Program-made: the position numbers and the translations under genes | Shown: in pieces, positions 1 to 9,147 of the stretch | Layout of the letters: the number at the start of each line of letters is the position of its first letter | How positions within the stretch are numbered: the stretch's first letter is position 1 | Notes under the pieces: model-generated | Told to the model about the DNA's origin: nothing | The model's input: only the letters and a program-made list of their open reading frames with translations | Databases searched by the model: none | From: an uncultured Bacilli bacterium | GTDB taxonomy: Bacteria > Bacillota_I > Bacilli_A > RF39 > UBA660 | Assembly: GCA_944358695.1 (NCBI GenBank) | Contig: CALVRM010000018.1 | Span: forward strand, 1 to 58,099 | DNA length: 58,099 nucleotides | Direction: 5' to 3'

Positions 1-948
1 TCAGAAGAGGATGCAAGAAAGTTTGCTAATTTAGAGCAAAATCAAGATTTGTTTGAGAATTGGGCAAGAAATAATGGATTTTCAGAAGTAATTAATGACA
101 GACAAATGGTAACTTCAGACGATGCTAAAGCCGTCTATATTGATTCGTTAAAATCAGCTGGGATGTCAGAAGAAGTTACCCCTAGTGCTTTTGCTATACA
201 TCTTTATGCTGATGGAAATAATCCAGTGTTTGAAACTTTAGAAGATGCAATGGCTTATGCTGCTGCACATCCTGAATTAGAAGAAGAGTGGACAAAAAAT
301 AATGAAGTACAAGATAATATAAAGGATGAATTTGATCCATCACATGCGCTTTCACCAGGGGATGAAATACCACCTGCATCAGCACAAATGGGTGAAAGTA
401 AGCCGGCTAATGAAAAATTAACTACACGTTTTAAAGAGTGGTTTAAGAGGAATTGGAGGACAGTAGTGGCTTTAGCTGTTGGAGTAGTTGTAACTGCTGT
501 GGCATTCGATGCTGTTGGTGGTTTTGATGCTTTAGCTCAAATGCTTAGTAATGGGTCACCGGTGTTGGAAAATTCAGGAACTAGTGTTGAGACAATAAAT
601 GCTGTTCAGAATTTTACTTCGCCAGGGCCAGAAATGTTTAATTCAAACGTTGATACATCACAACTGAATAATATATATAGTGATGCTTACAGCGCTTCAG
701 CAGGGGTTAATGGGCTAAATTTTGATCAAAGTGTTGATCAAGTATATATTGGAGATTTCTTTAATCCTGAGACTGGACAATATGCGGGGGTAGATACTAG
801 TAATCTGACACAGGAACAGGTCCAACAATTAATAAATGAAGGTTATGATATTCCTTTATATACGAATGATCCGAGCATGATGGCGGCAGATGGAAATACA
901 ATTGCTAATGCCAACGCAGCAACAGGATTTGGCGGACCTATGAGGTAG
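1..948 (+). CDS. Unknown single-pass membrane protein, 5' end missing
   Basis: The reading frame is open from the first base of the window, so the gene begins upstream; 315 residues are visible. The N-terminal half is acidic and helical. One hydrophobic segment (about residues 152-174 of the visible part) follows a basic WFKRNWR stretch, which suggests a cytoplasmic N-terminus and an external C-terminal tail. The tail is rich in Asn, Gln, Ser, Gly and Ala and looks poorly ordered. I do not recognise the family. The next gene starts 13 bases after the stop, so the two are probably co-transcribed. The TTG at 49 is not a convincing start because coding continues before it. Confidence 0.75.
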   Translation, partial: SEEDARKFANLEQNQDLFENWARNNGFSEVINDRQMVTSDDAKAVYIDSLKSAGMSEEVTPSAFAIHLYADGNNPVFETLEDAMAYAAAHPELEEEWTKNNEVQDNIKDEFDPSHALSPGDEIPPASAQMGESKPANEKLTTRFKEWFKRNWRTVVALAVGVVVTAVAFDAVGGFDALAQMLSNGSPVLENSGTSVETINAVQNFTSPGPEMFNSNVDTSQLNNIYSDAYSASAGVNGLNFDQSVDQVYIGDFFNPETGQYAGVDTSNLTQEQVQQLINEGYDIPLYTNDPSMMAADGNTIANANAATGFGGPMR

Positions 949-961
949 ATTGGAGAATTAT

Positions 962-1255
962 ATGAATAATGAGGGTTATAAAGTAGTTAAACTAGCAGAT
1001 GGAACGAAGTGGTTTGTTACTTCTGAAGTAGTATATCAAAATGGTAAATATCAATATATGATTGGCTTGAATGAAACTGAAGATGATTTTCTTGAAAAAG
1101 CACAAGTTATGAGAGTCTATCATTATCAAAATCAGGATTATTTTGATTTAGTTAAGGATCAAGAATTATTAAAAATTCTTGTGCCAATGTTAATGCCGGA
1201 TGCTAAACCTTATATTGATAATCCAGATAAGCTTAAAGAACTAATGGAAGATTAG
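962..1255 (+). CDS. Small soluble protein of unknown function (97 aa)
   Basis: The ATG at 962 is preceded by GGAG (952-955) with 6 bases between, which is better than the in-frame TTG at 950. The protein has alternating beta-type stretches (residues about 5-35 and 50-62) followed by a helical, acidic C-terminus. The overall pattern, short strands then 'DFLEKAQ...' and a final helix, loosely recalls DUF1292/YrzB-type proteins such as the one at 52300, but the similarity is too weak to assign. It lies directly behind the truncated membrane-protein gene and probably shares its transcript. Function unknown. Confidence 0.7.
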   Translation: MNNEGYKVVKLADGTKWFVTSEVVYQNGKYQYMIGLNETEDDFLEKAQVMRVYHYQNQDYFDLVKDQELLKILVPMLMPDAKPYIDNPDKLKELMED

Positions 1256-1265
1256 TTCTTTTCTA

Positions 1266-1294
1266 TTGCATTGATAACGAGAAACTAGTATAAT
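1266..1294 (+). promoter_or_regulatory. SigA-type promoter of rnr
   Basis: TTGCAT at 1266 and TATAAT at 1289 are separated by 17 bases. The predicted transcript starts near 1301, only a few bases before the rnr ribosome binding site AGGGGG. Confidence 0.65.
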
Positions 1295-1315
1295 GATAAT
1301 AGTAGGGGGATCTTT

Positions 1316-3562
1316 ATGCGAGTAAATGATAAAGCAATAATGGAATATATGTATATGGTTGGTAAAAAGTTAACGAAGGAGGAACTGCGCAAAAAATTAG
1401 GCGTTTCTGGGGAATCTGATGTTGACTTTTTTAATTCACAAATTACTGTTTTAGAGGAATCTGGGCAATTATATTTAGATGATGATGGCTTTTATCATAT
1501 TTTTGATGATCACTTAGTTTATTCGTATGGAAAAATATTTATTTCACAGCGTGGAGATGGATATGTGCGTGTATCCTCCGATGGTACAACGAAAAATTAT
1601 ATGATTAGAAATAAGGACTTAAATGGCGCGCTTCCTAATGATTATGTTCTTATTAGTGGTGGCGAAAAAGGTTATTATGGTCATCAATTTGCCGAAGTAG
1701 TAAAAATTTTAAAACGTAATAGCTTTAAAGAATTATTTAAATATATGGGTGATGGCTTATTTAGTTTATATGGAGTTAGATCGAATGTCAATTTTATGGT
1801 CAATAAAAGAGAAAGCGATAAACTAGGAATAGGGGCTTTGGTTTTAGCATCCGTTGGTAATAAAGTGGTAAGCATTGACGATGGAAAAATATTTTTTGAT
1901 GGAAATGTGGAAAAGGTCGCTGGGCACTGTGATGATCCAAAGGCACAAATAATTGCGCTTGGTTATAAATATGGATTTGATCATAATTTCTCTAAAAAAG
2001 TATATAGTATAGTTGAGACTTTGCCTTCTTTTGTCAGTGAGAATGAACTTGATGGTCGCTGTGATTTAAGAGGAGAGAAAATCTTTACAATTGATGGCGC
2101 TGATACTAAAGATATAGATGATGCAGTTTCTATTACCAAAAAAGATGGTCATTATATAGTTAAAGTGAGTATTGCTGATGTTTCTTATTATGTTAAAGAT
2201 CATCCAGAACTTGTCGAAGAAGCTATTAGAAGAGGCAATTCCGCTTACTTAGCTGATTCAGTATTTCCAATGCTTCCACATTCAATGTCTAATGGTATTT
2301 GTTCATTAAATCCAGGAGAAGATAGATTAGCTAAAACGGTAGAAATGATTTTTGATGAAGACGGTAGGGTTGTTTCTTCTACTGTTTATCGGAGTGTTAT
2401 TAATTCTAAAAAGCAGATGCGCTATGAAGACGTTAATAGAATTTTTGCGGGTGAGCATGTAGATGGATATGAATCTTTTGAAAATGAACTGATGTTAATG
2501 CGTAAATTATCAAGAAAAATTAGTAAGAATCGTAATCATAAGGGTAGTTTAGTTTTTGGAAGCCGGGAAAATAAGATTAAAACTGATGGTAGTGGAGAAG
2601 CTTTGGATTTTAAAAAGTCGGTTCCTGGTGAGGCTGAAAAAATTATTGAGAATTTTATGATAGCAGCTAATATCGAATTTATAGATAATTTTGCTTATCT
2701 TGGTTATCCTTTTATTTATCGAGTTCATGAAGAGCCTGATAAAACTAAATTAAAGGCGACATTATTAATTTTAAAAGAGCAAGGGTTATGCACTAGTGCA
2801 GCGGTTGATGAATTGCTTAAAATTATTGAACTTGATAAAAAAATTAGACCACAGAATTTGTTTCCAATTTTGAATTCAATAAAAGATGAAACTTATTATG
2901 AAGCGGTCTCAACGCTTTTGTTAAGATCGATGAAAAAGGCTTTTTATTCACCTTGTGAGATTGGTCATTTTGGATTAGCAGAAGATAGTTATGCTCATTT
3001 AACCTCACCGATCAGAAGATGTTCAGATTTAATTAATCATATTGTTATGGATTATGCAATAGATCTTAATCAACATGCTGATGATGCTGTACAATCGGCT
3101 ATGATTCTTAGTAAATTAGACGAAATTCAAAAACATATTTTAGGGATTTGTGAACAAATTTCTGAACGTGAAGTAGCAGCCGATGATGCTGAAAGAGAAG
3201 TTGAAAAACTTATGCAAGTTCAATATTTTATTTCCAATATTCGAGATTTTGAAGGACCAATAAGCGCAAGAATTCAAGCGATGAATAAGCTAGGAATGAC
3301 GGTTATGGTTGATGATTTAATTACAGCTAAGGTAGATGCAGTTGATTTGGCTGATAATGGGTATTCGTATATGCAAGAAAGTCATACGTTTGTTGATAGT
3401 GCTAAAAAAGAAAAATTTACTTTGGGCGATGATGTATACGTGTTTGATCCAGAACCATCAATTGAAATGAAGAGAATTGAATATCATTCTATTGGCCATC
3501 GACCTGAAGATATTATGGATATTCAGAAACAAAGAGTTTATAGAAAAAGTGTTAAATTATAA
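1316..3562 (+). CDS. rnr: Ribonuclease R (3'-5' exoribonuclease)
   Basis: This 748-residue protein is an RNB-family exoribonuclease that degrades structured RNA processively from the 3' end in the cytoplasm. Order of parts: N-terminal winged-helix region (about 1-70), cold-shock/OB domains (70-230), RNB catalytic domain with the acidic metal site DGADTKDIDDA (D266, D268, D269) and the SPIRRCSDL motif (about 566), then a C-terminal S1 domain (about 640-725) beginning FEGPISARI. Length is normal for the family. The start ATG has an AGGGGG site 6 bases upstream. In many Bacillota smpB and ssrA follow rnr; here polC follows instead and neither is seen. A terminator overlaps the stop codon. Confidence 0.96.
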   Translation: MRVNDKAIMEYMYMVGKKLTKEELRKKLGVSGESDVDFFNSQITVLEESGQLYLDDDGFYHIFDDHLVYSYGKIFISQRGDGYVRVSSDGTTKNYMIRNKDLNGALPNDYVLISGGEKGYYGHQFAEVVKILKRNSFKELFKYMGDGLFSLYGVRSNVNFMVNKRESDKLGIGALVLASVGNKVVSIDDGKIFFDGNVEKVAGHCDDPKAQIIALGYKYGFDHNFSKKVYSIVETLPSFVSENELDGRCDLRGEKIFTIDGADTKDIDDAVSITKKDGHYIVKVSIADVSYYVKDHPELVEEAIRRGNSAYLADSVFPMLPHSMSNGICSLNPGEDRLAKTVEMIFDEDGRVVSSTVYRSVINSKKQMRYEDVNRIFAGEHVDGYESFENELMLMRKLSRKISKNRNHKGSLVFGSRENKIKTDGSGEALDFKKSVPGEAEKIIENFMIAANIEFIDNFAYLGYPFIYRVHEEPDKTKLKATLLILKEQGLCTSAAVDELLKIIELDKKIRPQNLFPILNSIKDETYYEAVSTLLLRSMKKAFYSPCEIGHFGLAEDSYAHLTSPIRRCSDLINHIVMDYAIDLNQHADDAVQSAMILSKLDEIQKHILGICEQISEREVAADDAEREVEKLMQVQYFISNIRDFEGPISARIQAMNKLGMTVMVDDLITAKVDAVDLADNGYSYMQESHTFVDSAKKEKFTLGDDVYVFDPEPSIEMKRIEYHSIGHRPEDIMDIQKQRVYRKSVKL

Positions 3563-3572
3563 CGCTTTTTTT
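3544..3572 (+). terminator. Intrinsic terminator of rnr
   Basis: AAAAAGTGTTA (3544-3554) pairs with TAACGCTTTTT (3560-3570), one G-U pair, 5-base loop, followed by a T run. The stop codon TAA lies at the start of the 3' arm. Confidence 0.8.
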
Positions 3573-3592
3573 GTATTGTAAAGGGAAAAGAG

Positions 3593-3700
3593 TTGACACT
3601 TTTATGATTGTGAATCACTGTATATCTTTCTAAAATATTACTTTGGTTTTAGTAATAAAACGCATTCTTTTGTGTGTGAACAACACAAAAAGGGTGTCAA
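3593..3700. other. 108-bp element with inverted ends and three internal hairpins
   Basis: TTGACACTTTT (3593-3603) is complementary to the bases at 3690-3700 (ending GGTGTCAA), giving an 11-bp closing stem with two G-U pairs. Inside are three separate hairpins: TGATT/AATCA (3605-3617, loop GTG), TATTACT/AGTAATA (3636-3657, 8-base loop) and TTTTGTGT/ACACAAAA (3668-3690, 7-base loop). The layout is that of a four-way junction if transcribed, or of a tiny element with terminal inverted repeats. No flanking target duplication is visible. TTGACA could also be a -35 box, but no -10 box lies at the right distance. Function unknown. Confidence 0.4.
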
Positions 3701-3756
3701 ATAAAAAAATTAAAAATAAAACGGCGTGATTTAGTCTTTATCCGAACAAGGGTATG

Positions 3757-3765
3757 TGTTATAAT
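3757..3765 (+). promoter_or_regulatory. Extended -10 promoter of polC
   Basis: TG-T-TATAAT (3757-3765) is an extended -10 element; no good -35 box is seen. The SD sequence AGGTGG starts only 6 bases later, so the 5' leader would be very short. Confidence 0.6.
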
Positions 3766-3782
3766 AAAAATAGGTGGTTAAT

Positions 3783-6700
3783 GTGCAGGATAAATTAGAA
3801 CTATTATTGGAGCAGATTAAGCTTCCAAGTGAAACTCATAAATATTTTAAAAACGGAAAATTAAGAAAAATTATATGCAATAAAAATAAAGATAATTATG
3901 TATTTTTAATCGCGCTAGAGGCCGTTTTACCTTTAGGGGTTTTTTTTGATTTTAATAAACATTTAAAAGAAAGCTTTAAATGTGCGCAACATGTATCAGC
4001 GCAGTTTAATTGTTCTTCTTTTGCGGTCGAGGATGTAGCTGATTATTATAGATATTATTTAAAAGAATATAGTAAAAATGCTCCATTATTGGAAATTTTT
4101 GTTAATAGTAGTTTAGAACTTGATGAAAAACAGTTGATAATTGAAGTAGCTAATACAGCTGAAGAAATGAAATTTAGTAGTATTTTAGAAGACCTAGAAA
4201 CGAAACTTAATAACGCGGGATTTGATATTAAAATAAAGATTATCATTGATGAAGAACGTTCAGAGGAGATTCGTAAAGAAATTGAACTTTCTAAAACTAG
4301 TGAAGTACCGAAAATACCTAAAAAGGAAAGTCCAATTATTATGGGAAGAGAAATTAAAAGTAAGGTTATGGATATAAGTAATTTGACTTTTGAGTTGGAT
4401 GATGTGGTAATTGAAGCAAAAGTATTTGGCAAAGATTTATTTGAATCACCGAAAAGTGATTTTAAGATAATAACTTTAAAGCTTTATGATGGTACAGATA
4501 GTATGTATTGTAAAATTTTTTGCCGTGATTCTGAAGATTTTCATAAATTTGATAAGCGACTTAAAGAAGGGACTTATTATAAAATTAGGGGTTATACCAA
4601 AAATGATAAATATTCTGGTGAGATTGTTTTAAATGCTAGGGATATAAATACATCTTCTAAACAAGACGAAGTTAGAAAAGATGAAGCTGCGGAAAAAAGA
4701 GTTGAACTACATGCGCATACTAAAATGAGTCAAATGGATGGTATTACAGGCGCAAAGGATTTAATAAAAACGGCGTATGCTTGGGGACATAAGGCCGTAG
4801 CAATTACTGATCATAATGGTGTTCAATCGTTTCCTGATGTTTATCATACGGTTTGTGATATTAATAAGAAAAGTGAAGGTGAGCCATTTAAAGCTTTGTA
4901 TGGTACGGAATTAACGTTGATTGATGATTCCGTCGATATTGTTTTAAGACCAACTGATGATGAATTACTTAAAACTACTTATGTTGTTTTTGACTTTGAA
5001 ACTACTGGTTTTAATGCTGGTGGTGCTGACTCAATTATTGAGGTTGGAGCAGTTAAGATTTGCAATGGAGAAATCATTGATAGATTTTCGGAATTGATTG
5101 ATCCAGGAAGAAAGCTGCCGGCTAAAATTACAGAGATTACTAATATTACTGATGAAATGTTAGCTGGTAAAGATAATGAAGAAATAGTAATTGGTCGTTT
5201 TAAAGAGTGGTTTGGTGATTTACCAGTGGTTGCCCATAATGCGAAATTTGATATTTCGTTTTTAAAAATGGCGTATGAAAAATATGGTCTTGGTGAATTT
5301 AATAATACAGTTATTGATACTTTAGAACTATCTAGGACATTAGATAATAATTTTGCTCGTCATGGGTTATCCGCATTAGTTAAGCGTTATGAGGTGCCTT
5401 GGGAAGAAGATGCACATCACCGTGCGGATTATGATGCGGAAGGGACAGCTTTAGTTTTTCATAAAATGCTTAAGAAACTAGAATCACGTAATTTTGAGAA
5501 AATTAGCGACTTAGATAAATTGGTGTCAAGAGATGAAATTTATAAATATGGTACGGCTTATCATGTTAATTTGATTGCTTTGAATAGAGTTGGATTAAAA
5601 AATTTATTTAAGATCGTATCGCTAGCTAATACTAAATACTTATATAAAACACCGAGAATCTTACGTAGTGAGATTACGAAATACCGTGAAGGATTGTTAG
5701 TTGGTAGTGGTTGTTATGAAAGTGAAATATTTAGGCAGGCTAGAAGCAAGTCTGACGAAGAGTTATCTAATTTAATTAATTTTTATGATTATGTGGAAGT
5801 GCAACCGATTGATGTTTATGATCATTTAATTCAAATGAATGATTTTGGTAATAAAGCAGAACTTATAGAACATCTTAAAAAAATTATTAGGGTTACTAAA
5901 GAAGCGGGTAAGATTATTGTGGCTACTGGTGATGTACATCATTTGCATCCTGATGACCGTATTTATAGAGAAATAATTGTTAATCAAAAAGTTCCAGGAG
6001 GCGGACGTCATCCACTTTCTAGAAAAAATATTACCCAAATACCTAATCAGTATTTTAGAACAACAGATGAGATGCTGGAGGCTTTTAGTTTCTTATCTGA
6101 TGAACAAGCGCATGAATTAGTCATCGACAATCCAAATAGGATTGCAGATATGGCAGAGGTTATTGAGGTTATTATTGAAACTGGCGGTATTCCATTTGCC
6201 CCAAAGATTGAAAATTCAGTGGGACAAACTTTGGATTTGGTGTATGGGAAGGCTAAAGAAGTTTATGGCGATCCTCTTCCTTATTTAATTGAAGAGCGTT
6301 TGGCTAGTGAATTATATGGTGAAGAACCGTTTAAAATAATTAAAGAAGAAACATCTTCTGAGGGTTTATCAGAAGATGAGTATAATAAAATTATTTATAA
6401 TAAATTACACGAACTGATGCTTGCTGGTGATGAAGCAGTTAAGGAATTAGTTGGTAATTATATTAGAAAAAAAAGCGATAAAGAATTAACTGTTGAAGAG
6501 GTAGATAAAGAAGTCAATTCTAAATTGACAGCAATTATTGGAGCAAATTTTGATGTTATTTATTTAATTGCGCAAAAGCTGGTTAAAAAATCAAACGATG
6601 ATGGTTATTTAGTTGGTTCTCGTGGCTCAGTCGGTTCGTCTTTTGTAGCAACGATGATGGGAATCACTGAAGTAAATCCCCTTCCTCCGCATTATGTGTG

Positions 6701-8315
6701 CCCCGAATGCAAGCATAGTATATTTGAATTAGACGGAGAAGCTTTGGGCAGCAATTATGCAAGCGGATATGATTTGCCCGACTATAAATGTCCGAAGTGT
6801 GGTCATAAAATGAATAAAGATGGTCATGATATGCCGTTTGCCACTTTCTTAGGTTTTCATGCTGATAAGGTTCCAGATATTGATTTGAACTTTTCGGATT
6901 TAAATCAAGCAGCAGCTCATGAGTATACAAAAGTTTTATTTGGCGAGGATAATGTTTATCGAGCCGGAACGATTGGTACAGTAGCTGATAAAACAGCATT
7001 TGGTTATGTTAAGGGGTATTGTGAAGATAAGGGCATTATGATGAGAACAGCTGAAGTTGAACGTTTGGCTAAAGGCTGCACCGGTGTTAAGAGGACAACT
7101 GGACAACATCCAGGTGGAATTGTAGTTATTCCAGGATATATGGATGTCTTTGATTTTACACCTTTTCAATATCCAGCTGACGATGTAAATTCAGCTTGGC
7201 GTACAACGCATTTTGATTATCATGCTATCGATCAGGATGTTTTGAAATTGGATATTTTAGGACATTCTGGACCTACTAAATTACGGATGATACAAGATTT
7301 AACGGGTATTGATGTTACAACAGTACCACTTGATGATAAAGAAACTATGGAGATATTTGTATCTACTAAACCGCTTGGAGTAACACCTGATCAAATTATG
7401 TCCGAAGTTGGAACGTTAGGTATTCCAGAGTTTGGAACGCCCTTTACAATTGGCATGGTTAAAGAGACTAAACCAAAAACGTTTGCTGAACTTACTAAAA
7501 TTTCAGGACTTTCCCATGGTACCGATGTTTGGAATGGTAATGCTAAAGATTTAATAGACAATAATATTGTGCCTTTTAGTGAAGTAATTGGATGTCGTGA
7601 TGATATCATGGTTTATTTGATGTATCATGGACTTCCAGCAATTAGAGCTTTTAAAATTATGGAATTTGTTCGTAAAGGTAAAGCCAGTAAACTTCCTGAA
7701 GAATGGGCTGAATATAAAAAAGAGTTGCAAGAAGCGGGAATTGATGATTGGTATATTAATTCATGTGAGAAAATTAAATACATGTTTCCGAAAGCTCATG
7801 CAGTAGCGTACGTTATTAACGCCTTTAGATTAGCGTATTTTAAGGTTCATCGCCCAGGAATATATTATGCTGCGCAATTTTCAGTAGAGTATGTTGATTT
7901 TGATATCGAATCAATGATTAAAGGCTATGATGCCGTTAGACAGAAAATGGTGGAAATTATGGAAAAAGGATATAGTGCGACTAATAAGGAAAGCAGCATA
8001 CTTGAATGTTTGAAACTTTCGTTAGAGGCTTTGGCACGTGGTATTACTTTTGGACCAATTGATATTAATAAAAGTGATGCTTTAAATTTTGTTTTAACTG
8101 AAGATGAAAAAACTTTAATTCCACCGTTTAGAGCAATTGATGGTCTTGGAGATGTTGTAGCTAAAAATATTGTAGCAGAACGTCAAAAAGCGCCTTTCCT
8201 TAGTATTGAAGATTTACAAAAACGAGCAAAAATATCTAGTACTTTAATTGAAAAAATGCGAATGATGGGCATTTTAGATGGAATGGATGAATCTAGTCAA
8301 TTAAGTTTATTTTAA
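3783..8315 (+). CDS. polC: DNA polymerase III alpha subunit, PolC type
   Basis: PolC is the replicative polymerase of low-GC Gram-positives, with its own proofreading exonuclease. Visible parts: N-terminal domains (1-180), OB fold (about 195-285), PHP domain split by the exonuclease (HAH at 310-312), DEDD exonuclease starting FDFETTG (D404, E406), zinc-binding cysteines C973, C976, C1003 and C1006, and the polymerase core with catalytic PDIDLNFSD (D1032, D1034), then the helix-hairpin-helix C-terminus. Length about 1510 residues is normal. I chose the GTG at 3783, 5 bases after AGGTGG (3772-3777); the in-frame GTG at 3774 lies inside that SD. The gene stands alone between promoter and terminator; proS, its usual neighbour in Bacillus, is absent. 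Confidence 0.97.
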   Translation: MQDKLELLLEQIKLPSETHKYFKNGKLRKIICNKNKDNYVFLIALEAVLPLGVFFDFNKHLKESFKCAQHVSAQFNCSSFAVEDVADYYRYYLKEYSKNAPLLEIFVNSSLELDEKQLIIEVANTAEEMKFSSILEDLETKLNNAGFDIKIKIIIDEERSEEIRKEIELSKTSEVPKIPKKESPIIMGREIKSKVMDISNLTFELDDVVIEAKVFGKDLFESPKSDFKIITLKLYDGTDSMYCKIFCRDSEDFHKFDKRLKEGTYYKIRGYTKNDKYSGEIVLNARDINTSSKQDEVRKDEAAEKRVELHAHTKMSQMDGITGAKDLIKTAYAWGHKAVAITDHNGVQSFPDVYHTVCDINKKSEGEPFKALYGTELTLIDDSVDIVLRPTDDELLKTTYVVFDFETTGFNAGGADSIIEVGAVKICNGEIIDRFSELIDPGRKLPAKITEITNITDEMLAGKDNEEIVIGRFKEWFGDLPVVAHNAKFDISFLKMAYEKYGLGEFNNTVIDTLELSRTLDNNFARHGLSALVKRYEVPWEEDAHHRADYDAEGTALVFHKMLKKLESRNFEKISDLDKLVSRDEIYKYGTAYHVNLIALNRVGLKNLFKIVSLANTKYLYKTPRILRSEITKYREGLLVGSGCYESEIFRQARSKSDEELSNLINFYDYVEVQPIDVYDHLIQMNDFGNKAELIEHLKKIIRVTKEAGKIIVATGDVHHLHPDDRIYREIIVNQKVPGGGRHPLSRKNITQIPNQYFRTTDEMLEAFSFLSDEQAHELVIDNPNRIADMAEVIEVIIETGGIPFAPKIENSVGQTLDLVYGKAKEVYGDPLPYLIEERLASELYGEEPFKIIKEETSSEGLSEDEYNKIIYNKLHELMLAGDEAVKELVGNYIRKKSDKELTVEEVDKEVNSKLTAIIGANFDVIYLIAQKLVKKSNDDGYLVGSRGSVGSSFVATMMGITEVNPLPPHYVCPECKHSIFELDGEALGSNYASGYDLPDYKCPKCGHKMNKDGHDMPFATFLGFHADKVPDIDLNFSDLNQAAAHEYTKVLFGEDNVYRAGTIGTVADKTAFGYVKGYCEDKGIMMRTAEVERLAKGCTGVKRTTGQHPGGIVVIPGYMDVFDFTPFQYPADDVNSAWRTTHFDYHAIDQDVLKLDILGHSGPTKLRMIQDLTGIDVTTVPLDDKETMEIFVSTKPLGVTPDQIMSEVGTLGIPEFGTPFTIGMVKETKPKTFAELTKISGLSHGTDVWNGNAKDLIDNNIVPFSEVIGCRDDIMVYLMYHGLPAIRAFKIMEFVRKGKASKLPEEWAEYKKELQEAGIDDWYINSCEKIKYMFPKAHAVAYVINAFRLAYFKVHRPGIYYAAQFSVEYVDFDIESMIKGYDAVRQKMVEIMEKGYSATNKESSILECLKLSLEALARGITFGPIDINKSDALNFVLTEDEKTLIPPFRAIDGLGDVVAKNIVAERQKAPFLSIEDLQKRAKISSTLIEKMRMMGILDGMDESSQLSLF

Positions 8316-8340
8316 CAACTGAATTGTTCAGTTGTTTTTT
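8314..8340 (+). terminator. Intrinsic terminator of polC
   Basis: A perfect 10-bp stem, AACAACTGAA (8314-8323) with TTCAGTTGTT (8327-8336), 3-base loop, followed by T residues. It begins within the polC stop codon. Confidence 0.85.
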
Positions 8341-8475
8341 ATAAAGAATAAATTGATTTTTGTGTACAATTTATTAAAGAAATTTAAAATAAAAATTTAA
8401 CGAAAATTTCTTTTTTAAATATGATATTTTATGATAAAATTTTATAAATTTGTTGTTACGAAAAAATAAAAAAAG

Positions 8476-8484
8476 TGTTATAAT
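8476..8484 (+). promoter_or_regulatory. Extended -10 promoter of the DUF2798 gene
   Basis: TG-T-TATAAT, the same extended -10 form as in front of polC and polA; the SD AAGGAG follows 17 bases later. No clear -35 box. Confidence 0.55.
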
Positions 8485-8514
8485 GAAAAGGTGCTTTTAG
8501 AAAGGAGAGATAAA

Positions 8515-8985
8515 ATGCCAAAAACAAAGAAAGAAAATTTTGTATTTGCTTTAATTATGTGTTTTTTTATGTGCGTTATTATGAGTGCTTATAATATGAT
8601 TTTACACAATGGTCTTTCTGGCAATACACTTGTTATTTGGTTTAAAAGTTTACCGATTACTTTTATTGTAGCTTTTATTATTAGCTATTTTATAGTAAAT
8701 CCCAATGCTAAAAAATTAAGTTTTATATTATCTAAAAATAAGCCACAACACACAGGCTTATTCATTACTTTATTCATGGTAATGGGAATGGTTTTACTGA
8801 TGGGATTTTATGGAACTATTGTTTCTGTTGGTTTTAATTCACATTTTATGGTTAATTATTTAAGAAATATTGTATTTTGTTTTATATTTGCTTTGCCACT
8901 TCAATTATTTATAGTTGGACCGATTGTTAGAGGAATATTTAGCAAGATAGTGAGCCTTAAATATATGCAAACAGAAAATGCTTAG
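8515..8985 (+). CDS. DUF2798 family membrane protein
   Basis: The 156-residue protein has four predicted membrane helices arranged as two similar halves, each of the DUF2798 type: helix, short loop with a Trp/Phe-containing segment, and a second helix ending in a 'VxP' turn (FIVNPNAKK and LFIVGPIVRG). The function of the family is unknown. The ATG at 8515 is chosen because AAGGAG (8502-8507) sits 7 bases upstream; an earlier in-frame start would ignore it. It is a single-gene unit with its own promoter, and its stop codon forms the loop of the terminator. Confidence 0.8.
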   Translation: MPKTKKENFVFALIMCFFMCVIMSAYNMILHNGLSGNTLVIWFKSLPITFIVAFIISYFIVNPNAKKLSFILSKNKPQHTGLFITLFMVMGMVLLMGFYGTIVSVGFNSHFMVNYLRNIVFCFIFALPLQLFIVGPIVRGIFSKIVSLKYMQTENA

Positions 8986-8999
8986 AGCATTTTTATTTT
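8975..8999 (+). terminator. Terminator with the stop codon in its loop
   Basis: AAAATGCT (8975-8982) pairs with AGCATTTT (8986-8993); the three-base loop is the TAG stop codon itself. A T-rich tail follows. Confidence 0.8.
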
Positions 9000-9010
9000 T
9001 TGGAATAGTT

Positions 9011-9060
9011 ACTAATAATAAAGTCACTTAGATGTTTAAGTGACTTTATTATTAGTTTTT
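9011..9060. terminator. Perfect 20-bp hairpin, probably a second terminator
   Basis: The 20 bases at 9011-9030 are perfectly complementary to 9037-9056, with a GATGTT loop and TTTT after. It is much longer than the other terminators in the window and lies 17 bases after one. It can act as a terminator on the plus strand. Confidence 0.6.
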
Positions 9061-9138
9061 AGTATATGTTTTTCGATGTTTGTATTTTATTATATTTATA
9101 GTGATTTTAAGTTTATAGTATAAATAATTTGTTAAAGG

Positions 9139-9147
9139 TGTTATAAT
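9139..9147 (+). promoter_or_regulatory. Extended -10 promoter of polA
   Basis: TG-T-TATAAT at 9139-9147; AAGGTGAT, the polA SD, begins about 5 bases later, so the leader is minimal. Confidence 0.6.

Noticed and set aside
3593-3628. TTGACA at 3593 as a promoter
   Set aside because: The nearest -10-like sequence is 20 or more bases away.
4055-4432. Minus-strand 125-residue ORF inside polC
   Set aside because: Ser/Ile/Leu-rich shadow of a real gene, no SD, no family resemblance.
6664-7169. Minus-strand ORFs inside polC
   Set aside because: They are opposite conserved polymerase motifs and lack SDs.
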